Assembly: GCA_001796495.1 (NCBI GenBank)
Contig: MGMR01000011.1
Coordinates: 1-6,156 of the forward strand
Direction of reading: 5' to 3'
Length of the DNA stretch: 6,156 nucleotides
From: Chloroflexi bacterium RBG_13_51_18
Lineage (GTDB): Bacteria; Chloroflexota; Dehalococcoidia; Dehalococcoidales; RBG-16-60-22
Numbering within the stretch: the first letter of the stretch is position 1; every line of letters begins with the position of its first letter. The position numbers and the translations under genes were made by a program. The notes under the pieces are model-generated. The model did not search any database. It saw nothing but the letters and a program-made list of their open reading frames with translations, and was not told the origin of the DNA. Below, piece by piece: positions 1 through 5,825 of this stretch.

Positions 1-1283
1 GTAGCTACCGCGGTGCCGAAAGCGCCGGCGCCCGGGACGTTACTCTGCGTGCCCATCCAGTAGGCGAGCAGCAGGGATATACCGATAATAAGAGCGGTCG
101 CAAAAGTGGTGGAAAAGCCTACCGACATGCCCATGATAATATTGGTTGCCGGTCCGGTCTTGGAAGCTTCCGCGATTTCGCGTACCGGCCTGAAACGCCA
201 TTCGGTATAGTACTGGGTGACGAAAACTATCACGATACTGGCGACGATGCCAACTAATCCGGCGCCGAAAAGCCACCAGTTATCCAGCATATAGTAGACC
301 GTAATCCCCAGACCGACCACCGATAGTGCGATTGCAACAAAGTAGCCGCGGTTAAGCGCGTTCATCGCGTTTTCATTCTCTTTTGCTTTAACGGAAAGCA
401 GCCCTACCATGCTGGCTATCATACCGAAACCGCGGACGCAGAGCGGGAATAATACCCAGGCAACGTTATTCGTGGCAAGATAAGCTAAGACACCCAGAAT
501 CATTGCACCGATATTCTCGGCAGCCGTCGATTCGAAAAGGTCGGCGCCACGGCCGGCACAATCGCCTACATTATCGCCGACGAGGTCGGCAATGACAGCC
601 GGATTCCGCGGGTCGTCTTCCGGAATGCCGGCCTCAATCTTGCCGACGAGGTCAGCGCCGACATCGGCAGCTTTCGTGTAAATACCGCCACCCAGTTGGG
701 CAAACAGGGCGACGAAGCTTGCGCCGAAACCAAAACCGACGATAAGGTGTGGGGCAATCTCCGGATTATTATGACCCCCGTAAGCAAAGAATATTACGGT
801 CACTCCGATAAGGCTTAGGACGGTGATAAGGAAGCCTGATACCGCGCCGCCGCGGATTGCGACATCGACAGCATCTTTAAGGCTTTTCTGCGCTGCGGCA
901 GCGCAGCGTACATTCGATTTAACTGCTATGTACATGCCGATGAAACCTGCCAGGCCAGAGCAGAATGCGCCTACAAGGAAAGCTATCGACGTACGCCAGC
1001 CTACATCGAGCGCGCTATAGCCGTGTTTTTCCAAGCCGGTATGACCAAGAACGCCTACCAGAACGCCGATGATGATGGCGATTGCCACAGAAAACATCGC
1101 TATAGTACTATACTGGCGCTTCAGGAAGGCCCAGGCTCCCTGGAAAATAATATCCCCGATTTCTTTCATTTTCGGGGTACCGGTGGGTCGTTTCATTACG
1201 TTCCTGACAAGAAATATGGCGAATATAATCGTGATTACGCTCGCTGCAGGAACAATCCAGAATATTCCTGGTAATTGTGACAT
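1..1283 (-). CDS. hppA: Membrane-bound ion-translocating pyrophosphatase, N-terminal part (cut by window edge)
   Basis: This integral membrane protein hydrolyses pyrophosphate and uses the energy to pump H+ and/or Na+ across the cytoplasmic membrane. I translated 427 complete codons from ATG at 1283; the frame stays open to the window edge, so the C-terminal part (the family is usually about 650-800 aa) is missing. The PPi/Mg binding signature is clear: GGGIYTKAADVGADLVGK at residues 198-215, EDDPRNP at 222-228 and GDNVGDCAGRGADLF at 236-250, followed by EIAEASKTGPATNII at 369-383. Hydrophobic stretches near residues 8-27, 60-80, 98-121, 147-168, 258-275, 314-333, 337-356 and 385-409 fit a multi-pass membrane protein. 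The residue that distinguishes K+-dependent from K+-independent enzymes lies outside the window, so the subclass and pumped ion cannot be read. A purine-rich leader with GGGGG only 3 nt before the ATG, plus GGGAG further upstream, serves as ribosome binding site. An in-frame TGA upstream and no other in-frame ATG support this start. The family assignment is very secure. Confidence 0.97.
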   Translation of the reverse strand, partial: MSQLPGIFWIVPAASVITIIFAIFLVRNVMKRPTGTPKMKEIGDIIFQGAWAFLKRQYSTIAMFSVAIAIIIGVLVGVLGHTGLEKHGYSALDVGWRTSIAFLVGAFCSGLAGFIGMYIAVKSNVRCAAAAQKSLKDAVDVAIRGGAVSGFLITVLSLIGVTVIFFAYGGHNNPEIAPHLIVGFGFGASFVALFAQLGGGIYTKAADVGADLVGKIEAGIPEDDPRNPAVIADLVGDNVGDCAGRGADLFESTAAENIGAMILGVLAYLATNNVAWVLFPLCVRGFGMIASMVGLLSVKAKENENAMNALNRGYFVAIALSVVGLGITVYYMLDNWWLFGAGLVGIVASIVIVFVTQYYTEWRFRPVREIAEASKTGPATNIIMGMSVGFSTTFATALIIGISLLLAYWMGTQSNVPGAGAFGTAVA

Positions 1284-1297
1284 TTTCCCCCTTTTCT

Positions 1298-1319
1298 CCC
1301 AAGCTTGTTTAAGCTTGAG
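1298..1319 (-). promoter_or_regulatory. Hairpin in the hppA 5' leader next to the ribosome binding site
   Basis: On the minus-strand transcript the arms CUCAAGCUU and AAGCUUGGG pair over 9 bp (one U-G wobble) around an AAAC loop. The 3' arm ends in the GGG of the GGGAG that lies 12 nt before the hppA ATG. Folding could therefore partly hide the upstream purine element while leaving the GGGGG beside the start free. The pairing is seen directly; a regulatory role is inferred. Confidence 0.45.
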
Positions 1320-1326
1320 CTGTCAT
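1309..1326 (-). other. Possible five-codon upstream open frame in the hppA leader
   Basis: The minus strand reads ATG ACA GCT CAA GCT TAA (MTAQA), with GGAG at 1335-1338 placed 8 nt before the ATG, which is good ribosome-binding geometry. The frame runs through the 5' arm of the hairpin at 1298-1319 and stops in its loop, so a translating ribosome would open that hairpin. An 18-nt frame is easily a chance event; it is listed because of its spacing and position. Confidence 0.2.
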
Positions 1327-1379
1327 TGTTATATCTCCGGGAGTAATGTTTCCACTTTGCCCGGCTAATTTTGATACGT

Positions 1380-1416
1380 AAAAAATAAAAGAGCAGGAGA
1401 TACCACCCCCCGCTCT
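1380..1416 (-). terminator. Rho-independent terminator, minus strand
   Basis: The minus-strand RNA forms an 11-bp stem, AGAGCGGGGGG paired with UCUCCUGCUCU around a UGGUA loop, followed at once by UUUAUUUUUU. Three of the pairs are G-U. On the plus strand those become A-C mismatches and the downstream sequence is less U-rich, so the element works in the minus direction. It lies 175 nt after the PNPOx-like stop and 97 nt before the hppA ATG. It could end the ligase operon, act as an attenuator for hppA, or end a short RNA started at the promoter at 1454-1482. Confidence 0.8.
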
Positions 1417-1453
1417 ATTCTATTTTCCCATTTGAAGAACATGGTTAATCATG

Positions 1454-1482
1454 ATTATAATATGATTTTAGCTTATTGTCTA
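1454..1482 (-). promoter_or_regulatory. Sigma70-type promoter reading towards hppA
   Basis: The minus strand has TAGACA (1482-1477; 5 of 6 match to the -35 consensus), a 17-nt spacer and TATAAT (1459-1454; 6 of 6). Transcription would start near 1447. The first downstream element is the terminator at 1380-1416, so unhindered termination would give an RNA of roughly 65-70 nt; read-through would give hppA mRNA with a leader of about 160 nt. Hexamer match and spacing are strong; activity is not shown by sequence alone. Confidence 0.65.
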
Positions 1483-1591
1483 TTCCTCAGGATTTAAGGC
1501 GGAATTTATCGTACTTATCTTTCGCCATATTACTTTAATTCTCTTACTGGAAAAAAGAGAGAAAAGTCGCCATGTAAAATCAAGTAGCGGA

Positions 1592-2026
1592 TTATATTTT
1601 ACCGAATTTTATCCTGGGCAGTTCGGCTTCCTTCATGCTGTCGGCCATCGTCCAAAAATATGCTTCACCGGTATATACCTGGTATATTGCCAGCAGCGGA
1701 TTGTCCGGCGTGGTAATGCCGAAGTTCTTTACAAACGGCCTTTCTTCTATGCACCTGGCCCTTATTTTCATATCGGTAACAGCCCTGGCTTTACCGGAGA
1801 CCCGCAGTACTTTACTGAAATCCTTGGCTTGAAAGTATATCTCAACCTTTGGATTCTTATCCAGTTGCTTGCACACGGCTTTGACGGACTGCGCCTGAAA
1901 ATAAAAGCCGGTCTCGTCGGCGTACCACATTCCCATTGCCCTGACTCTCGGCTGATCGCCTTCTGCGGTGGCCAGGTAGCACGTCTTGTTGTCATTAGCA
2001 AATTTAATACAGTCTTTAAAATCCAT
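1592..2026 (-). CDS. PNPOx-like FMN-binding split-barrel family protein
   Basis: This 144-aa cytoplasmic protein resembles the small pyridoxamine 5'-phosphate oxidase-like family (split-barrel fold, usually binding FMN, sometimes F420 or another cofactor). The family pattern begins with a short N-terminal helix, then TCYLATAEGDQPRVRAMG (residues 15-32), the beta strand GFYFQAQSVKAVCKQLDKNP (40-59), VEIYFQ (61-66) and LRVSGKARAV (74-83), which is the usual order of strands around the cofactor site. The length matches these single-domain proteins. ATG at 2026 has AGGAGAG just upstream. It follows the acyl-CoA ligase by 26 nt in the same direction, so the two are probably co-transcribed. Substrate and exact cofactor cannot be read from the sequence. 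True PdxH is longer and is not a good match, so a general flavin-linked reductase, oxidase or binding role is the most that can be said. Confidence 0.85.
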   Translation of the reverse strand: MDFKDCIKFANDNKTCYLATAEGDQPRVRAMGMWYADETGFYFQAQSVKAVCKQLDKNPKVEIYFQAKDFSKVLRVSGKARAVTDMKIRARCIEERPFVKNFGITTPDNPLLAIYQVYTGEAYFWTMADSMKEAELPRIKFGKI

Positions 2027-2052
2027 CTTACTCTCCTATCTATTTATCTCGG

Positions 2053-3630
2053 TCATTTCCCTTTTGGATTCCATTTCACATCGATATAGCGTTCTCTTAG
2101 CTTTGGTTTTTCTATTTTTCCGGTGGGATTGCGCGGCACATCACCGAACAGGATGATTCTAGGCCATGCGTACTTGGGAAGCATCGGCTCGTAATAAGCC
2201 CGCATTTCATCCTCGGTAAGATTCACGCCCTCTTTAGGCTGGACGACCGCCGCTACAATCTCTCCATACCTTTCATCAGGTACGCCAATAATTGCCACGT
2301 CTTTGACTTTAGGCTGACCGATTAACACAGATTCAAGATCAACCGGGTAGATGTTTTCTCCGCCGCTAATGATAAGGTCTTTCTTACGGTCGACATATGA
2401 AATAAAGCCTTCCTCGTCCTGCTTCACCAGGTCGCCGGTATAAAGCCAGCCGTCTCGTAGAGTCTCCGCGGTTTTTTCCGGATTTTTGTAGTAGCACTTC
2501 ATAATATTGGCGCCCCGCAGGATGATTTCGCCAACGGCACCGGGCGGCACGTCATTACCCTTTTCATCAATCACACGCGCATCGAGATTCAGCCTCGGAT
2601 ACCCGAATGAGCCGAGTTTATGCAGGTTTTCCAGCCCTAAATGCATACATGGCCCGGCGGACTCCGTAAGCCCATAATTTTCTTCATACTGGACATTCGT
2701 GAAATACTTCAAAAAACGCTTCACCAGTACCGGCGGAATCGGCTGCGCTCCGGAATGGACCAGCCTAACCGAGCTTATATCATAATCGGATAGTTTCATT
2801 TCGCCTCTATCCAGAGCAGTAACGATATCCTGGAGCCATGGCACCAGAAGCATACAGATGGTCACTTTCTCTTTATGGATTGCTTCCATGATTAACTTGG
2901 CCGTAACTCTCTCGCCGCCGGTGGTCATTACCGCCCTTCCCCCGCCCATGAGACTCCCGAACCAGTGCATCTTACCACCCGTATGGTAAAGGGGCTGTAT
3001 CAGCAGGAAGCAGTCCTTCCGGTTTTCTCGATGTGAGAAATTCTCGTTTACAGCGGTGTGCTCCAGGCTCCGGTGGCACAGGAGAGTGGCTTTGGGGTCG
3101 CCGGTAGTGCCTGATGTGAAGTATAAACCGGCTTCATCTTCACCGGTCAGCTGAATTTTAGGAACGGCAGGCGAAGCCTTGGCCAGCACGTCCTCGAAGG
3201 CCTCCATGCCTTGCGGCAGCTTATCACCGACGAAGAAATAGTTTTTAATGGTCTTCAGGTCTTTGCGGATTTCTGTCACTCTATCGATGAAATCCTGGTC
3301 AAGTATCATGACTTTCGGCTCGGCAATATCGATACAGTATTTAATCTGGCGGCTGATGAATCTGAAGTTAAGCGGTGCGGCAATTGCGCCGGCTTTTAGT
3401 ATGCCGAAATACGCTTCCAGCCAGTTGTGCGAATTCATCATCAGGTGCATAACCACGTCACCCTTCTTGATACCCCGGTCGATAAGGGCATTGGCTACCC
3501 GGTTGGCCCTTTCGTCGAACTCTTTCCAGGTGATTTCTCTTCTTAATCCCTTGCTCGGCGTTATTTCTACCAGAGCAATAGCATTAGGCGTCAGCCTGGC
3601 ATTTCTTGCGAGTATTTCTGTGATGGTCAT
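2053..3630 (-). CDS. AMP-forming acyl-CoA ligase (FadD-like, ANL superfamily)
   Basis: This 525-aa enzyme activates a carboxylic acid with ATP to an acyl-adenylate and then forms the acyl-CoA, releasing AMP and PPi. All core ANL motifs are present in order: the phosphate-binding loop TSGTTGDPK (172-180), YGLTE (319-323), YTGD (397-400), DRKKDLIISGGENIYPVDLE (414-433; hinge and arginine region) and the C-terminal PTGKIEK (502-508), whose K505 is the expected catalytic lysine of adenylation. The length is typical for medium/long-chain or aromatic acyl-CoA ligases, and the substrate cannot be assigned from motifs. The start at 3630 has AAAGGAG placed 7 nt upstream. It is the first gene after the consensus promoter at 3771-3800, giving a leader of about 134 nt, and is followed closely by the PNPOx-like gene. 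No truncation or frameshift is seen. Confidence 0.95.
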   Translation of the reverse strand: MTITEILARNARLTPNAIALVEITPSKGLRREITWKEFDERANRVANALIDRGIKKGDVVMHLMMNSHNWLEAYFGILKAGAIAAPLNFRFISRQIKYCIDIAEPKVMILDQDFIDRVTEIRKDLKTIKNYFFVGDKLPQGMEAFEDVLAKASPAVPKIQLTGEDEAGLYFTSGTTGDPKATLLCHRSLEHTAVNENFSHRENRKDCFLLIQPLYHTGGKMHWFGSLMGGGRAVMTTGGERVTAKLIMEAIHKEKVTICMLLVPWLQDIVTALDRGEMKLSDYDISSVRLVHSGAQPIPPVLVKRFLKYFTNVQYEENYGLTESAGPCMHLGLENLHKLGSFGYPRLNLDARVIDEKGNDVPPGAVGEIILRGANIMKCYYKNPEKTAETLRDGWLYTGDLVKQDEEGFISYVDRKKDLIISGGENIYPVDLESVLIGQPKVKDVAIIGVPDERYGEIVAAVVQPKEGVNLTEDEMRAYYEPMLPKYAWPRIILFGDVPRNPTGKIEKPKLRERYIDVKWNPKGK

Positions 3631-3753
3631 CGTCCAGCTCCTTTTGGTCTAAATTGAAATAGAATTCATTGGGCGATTGTATATGCATTTATTCTGAGTG
3701 ACTTTAATGGAATAACTATATCTAAAATTGAGCATTGAATTATCGTTTGAAGG

Positions 3754-3766
3754 CGTGATAAACACG
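3754..3766. repeat. Short inverted repeat at the ligase transcription start (possible operator)
   Basis: CGTG-ATAAA-CACG is a perfect 4-bp inverted repeat with a 5-bp centre. It overlaps the predicted start site (near 3764) of the minus-strand promoter at 3771-3800, a usual position for a repressor site. A wider, imperfect relation of ATCGT (3742-3746) and ACGAT (3764-3768) is also present. The arms are short, so chance is a real possibility. Confidence 0.25.
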
Positions 3767-3770
3767 ATTG

Positions 3771-3800
3771 ATTATAGTTCATTTATGCGTAATGTGTCAA
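3771..3800 (-). promoter_or_regulatory. Consensus sigma70-type promoter for the ligase operon
   Basis: The minus strand reads TTGACA (3800-3795), an 18-nt spacer and TATAAT (3776-3771). Both hexamers match the consensus at all six positions. The start is expected near 3764, about 134 nt before the ligase ATG. It lies back to back with the prfA promoter. Confidence 0.75.
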
Positions 3801-3811
3801 TTCGGGCAGCT

Positions 3812-3840
3812 TTGAGGGCTATCCGTCGCTGTGCTATAAT
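3812..3840 (+). promoter_or_regulatory. Extended -10 promoter for prfA-prmC
   Basis: TTGAGG (3812-3817; 4 of 6) is followed by a 17-nt spacer and TATAAT (3835-3840; 6 of 6), with TGC directly before the -10 box giving an extended -10 (TGn) element. Transcription should start near 3847, about 16 nt before the prfA ATG at 3863. Its place inside the longest prfA open frame argues against the upstream start codons. Confidence 0.75.
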
Positions 3841-3862
3841 TTTCATGGGGTTATTTAAGGAA

Positions 3863-4933
3863 ATGATAGACCAGCTTGATAAAATTGAAAAACGCTATCG
3901 CGAAATAGACGATAAACTATCGCAGCCGGAAGTGGCTACAGATATCAACCAGGTGCAGGCATTATCTCAAGAAAGGGCCAGGCTTCAAGATATTGTGACG
4001 AAATACCGCAAATATAAAAAGATAGTTAAAGAGCTTAACGATGTAAAAACAATGAACACCGCCGGGAATGATGAAGAAATGACGGCGCTTATCAAGCAGG
4101 AAAGTTCCGCTTTGCAGGAAAAACTGGATACGCTGACTGAAGAACTCCGGCTCGCTTTATTGCCCAAAGACCCCAATGATGAGAAAGACATCATCGTGGA
4201 AATCAGGGCGGGTACGGGAGGCAATGAAGCGGCGTTGTTTGCCGCCGACCTTTATCGTATGTACAGCCGCTATGCCCAGGAACAGGGCTGGAAGACCGAT
4301 ATCATCAGTATCAGCGAAAGCGGCGTTGGCGGCTTCAAGGAAATTATTTTTGAAGTGAGAGGCAAAAACGCTTACAGTCGACTGAAATACGAAAGCGGCG
4401 TGCATCGTGTTCAGCGCGTGCCGGTTACCGAGGCTTCCGGCAGGATTCATACCTCGACGGCCACGGTAGCAGTCCTGCCTAAGGCGGAAGAAGTAGATAT
4501 AGAAATTGCCCCCGACGACCTGAAAATCGATGTATTTCACAGCGGCGGTGCGGGGGGCCAGAATGTTAACAAGGTTGCCACCGCTATCCGCGTAACGCAT
4601 TTCCCCACGGGAATGGTCGTCGTTTGCCAGGATGAACGTTCTCAGCTTCAAAACAAGGTCAAGGCGTTGTCTGTGTTGCGTACTCGTCTTTTGGATATTA
4701 AAAGGCGCAAACAGGAGGAAGCTATAACCTCACAGCGCCGTTCGCAGGTCGGCACCGGAGAACGCGCTGAAAAGATAAGAACCTATAACTATCCGCAGGA
4801 CCGTATTTCCGACCATCGTATCAATCTAACGCAGCATAACCTGCCCCGCTTTATGGACGGGGGTATCGGCGAGCTTATCGATGCACTGGCTGCTTCCGAA
4901 CATGAAAGAAAGCTTGAGGAACAGAAGGTGTGA
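3863..4933 (+). CDS. prfA: Peptide chain release factor 1 (RF1)
   Basis: RF1 reads UAA and UAG stop codons in the ribosomal A site and triggers release of the finished protein. The 356-aa product has the normal length for RF1. The N-terminal helical domain begins MIDQLDKIEKRY; EIRAGTGGNEA (113-123) precedes the codon-recognition domain with the tripeptide PVT (187-189), the PxT form that marks RF1 rather than RF2 (SPF). The catalytic loop HSGGAGGQNVNKV (226-238) contains GGQ at 231-233, encoded at 4553-4561. The frame is open back to an ATG at 3728, which would add 45 residues unlike any RF1 and would cover the promoter at 3812-3840. ATG at 3845 lies almost on the predicted transcription start. 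I therefore use ATG 3863, preceded by AAGG only 2 nt away, a tight spacing. Its stop overlaps the prmC start. Confidence 0.96.
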   Translation: MIDQLDKIEKRYREIDDKLSQPEVATDINQVQALSQERARLQDIVTKYRKYKKIVKELNDVKTMNTAGNDEEMTALIKQESSALQEKLDTLTEELRLALLPKDPNDEKDIIVEIRAGTGGNEAALFAADLYRMYSRYAQEQGWKTDIISISESGVGGFKEIIFEVRGKNAYSRLKYESGVHRVQRVPVTEASGRIHTSTATVAVLPKAEEVDIEIAPDDLKIDVFHSGGAGGQNVNKVATAIRVTHFPTGMVVVCQDERSQLQNKVKALSVLRTRLLDIKRRKQEEAITSQRRSQVGTGERAEKIRTYNYPQDRISDHRINLTQHNLPRFMDGGIGELIDALAASEHERKLEEQKV

Positions 4934-5757
4934 ACCGACGTGAGGCTTTAAACTGGGCACGCCGAGCCCTTTTTGCCCAATTAAATGAAGACGCCTCTCT
5001 AGAAGGGGAAATTCTCTTAAAACATGTCCTAAAGATTGACCGCACCGCGCTCTTTTCCTCCCCTGACGAGGATATGACCCAGGCACAGCTAAATGAACTG
5101 GATAAACTCATTGCTCGCCGCCTTGAAGGAGAACCATCAGCCTACATCACCGGGCATAAAGAGTTTTATGGTCTTGATTTCGTCGTAGATAAACGAGTCC
5201 TAATTCCGCGGCCAGAGACGGAAATCCTCGTGGAAAATGCCGTTTCTTTAACACGCTCTTACAAATTTACTTATATAGCCGACATCGGTACCGGTTGCGG
5301 CTGTATTGCTGTCAGCCTGTCAGTTAAACTAATTGGCGCATGCGTTTACGCTGTAGATGTATCCAGAGATGCCATCACCGTAGCCAAACAAAATGCTGCC
5401 AGACATGGCGTTAAGTGGATTAACTTCCTTTATGGTGATCTTTTACAGCCACTCCACGAACCTGTTGATATTATCGTCGCCAATCTGCCGTACGTTAAAA
5501 AATCTGATTTACCCGTTAACGGGTTTGAACCTGTAACGGCTCTAGATGGAGGAGAAGACGGATTAGACATAATAAGAAAACTCATTCGTCAGGCGCCTGC
5601 TAAACTTAACCCTTACGGCTGCCTTCTTTTAGAAATCGGTCTAGGTCAGGCAGAAGCTGTTGAGTTACTATTGCAGAAGGAATATCCTTCCGCAAAAATA
5701 CAGTTATTCCCGGATTTGGCAGGCATTCCCCGTGCTGCCGTCATGCGTTTGACATAG
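4930..5757 (+). CDS. prmC: Release factor glutamine methyltransferase (PrmC/HemK)
   Basis: PrmC uses S-adenosylmethionine to N5-methylate the glutamine of the GGQ motif in release factors, here the product of the gene just upstream. The 275-aa length is typical. The N-terminal helical substrate-binding domain includes EGEPSAYITGHKEFYGLDF (66-84), then IPRPETE (92-98), the SAM-binding loop DIGTGCG (118-124), the acidic ribose-binding region AVDVS (141-145) and the catalytic motif NLPY (185-188), then ALDGGEDGLD (204-213) and PDLAGIPR (261-268). The usual motif is NPPY; the second position is Leu here. The start is GTG at 4930, overlapping the prfA stop by 4 nt (GTGA), with GAGGA at 4916-4920 as ribosome binding site, so translation is probably coupled to prfA. 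No terminator is evident after it. Confidence 0.95.
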   Translation: MNRREALNWARRALFAQLNEDASLEGEILLKHVLKIDRTALFSSPDEDMTQAQLNELDKLIARRLEGEPSAYITGHKEFYGLDFVVDKRVLIPRPETEILVENAVSLTRSYKFTYIADIGTGCGCIAVSLSVKLIGACVYAVDVSRDAITVAKQNAARHGVKWINFLYGDLLQPLHEPVDIIVANLPYVKKSDLPVNGFEPVTALDGGEDGLDIIRKLIRQAPAKLNPYGCLLLEIGLGQAEAVELLLQKEYPSAKIQLFPDLAGIPRAAVMRLT

Positions 5758-5782
5758 CGTCTCATACAATGATAAATTAGGT

Positions 5783-5811
5783 TTGAATTCCACAGCTACA
5801 TTTTCAATAAT
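5783..5811 (+). promoter_or_regulatory. Candidate promoter for etfB
   Basis: TTGAAT (5783-5788; 4 of 6), a 17-nt spacer and AATAAT (5806-5811; 5 of 6) lie in the 68-nt gap after prmC. The start would be near 5818, only about 8 nt before the etfB ATG. No hairpin terminator is seen in the gap, so read-through from prmC is also possible. Moderate match in AT-rich DNA. Confidence 0.45.
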
Positions 5812-5825
5812 TAAAGACTATTACC

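Larger units (their letters stand above)
1284..1591 (-). other. 308-nt intergenic region and leader of hppA
   Basis: This AT-rich gap lies between the end of the PNPOx-like gene and hppA and holds no convincing protein gene. In minus-strand order it contains a near-consensus sigma70-type promoter (1482-1454), an intrinsic terminator (1416-1380), a possible five-codon open frame (1326-1309) and a hairpin beside the hppA ribosome binding site (1319-1298). The stretch from 1483 to 1591, just after the upstream gene, shows no strong hairpin. The order promoter, terminator, gene is unusual enough to suggest conditional read-through into hppA, but it could also be a terminator for the upstream operon with a promoter placed by chance. 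Confidence 0.6.

Noticed and set aside
571..670. Repeated GACGAGGTCGGC-like sequence on the plus strand
   Set aside because: It encodes the duplicated ADLVG segments of the pyrophosphatase active-site motifs, so the protein explains it.
1069..1368. 99-aa plus-strand open frame opposite the hppA start
   Set aside because: It is antisense to a clear hppA N terminus and its leader, and its sequence looks like a shadow frame without family features.
1380..1416. T-box-like sequence GGGUGGUA in the terminator of the hppA leader
   Set aside because: It resembles the first part of the T-box consensus, but it lies in the 5' arm and loop of the terminator stem rather than in a separate antiterminator, the ACCGCG half is missing, no Stem I fits between the promoter and the hairpin, and hppA is not a usual T-box target.
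1487..1528. 13-codon minus-strand frame MAKDKYDKFRLKS after the PNPOx-like gene
   Set aside because: It has a coding-like composition but no clear ribosome binding site, is very short, and ends just before the promoter; chance is the simpler explanation.
3661..3720. Additional weak minus-strand promoter (TATACA/TACAAT region) closer to the ligase start
   Set aside because: The -35 candidates match at only about 3 of 6 positions, and the consensus promoter at 3771-3800 is much better.
4157..4651. 164-aa minus-strand open frame opposite prfA
   Set aside because: It lies fully within the conserved prfA gene and has no recognisable domain or ribosome binding site; it mirrors prfA codon structure.
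5758..5825. Terminator between prmC and etfB
   Set aside because: I looked for a GC-rich stem followed by T residues and found none.
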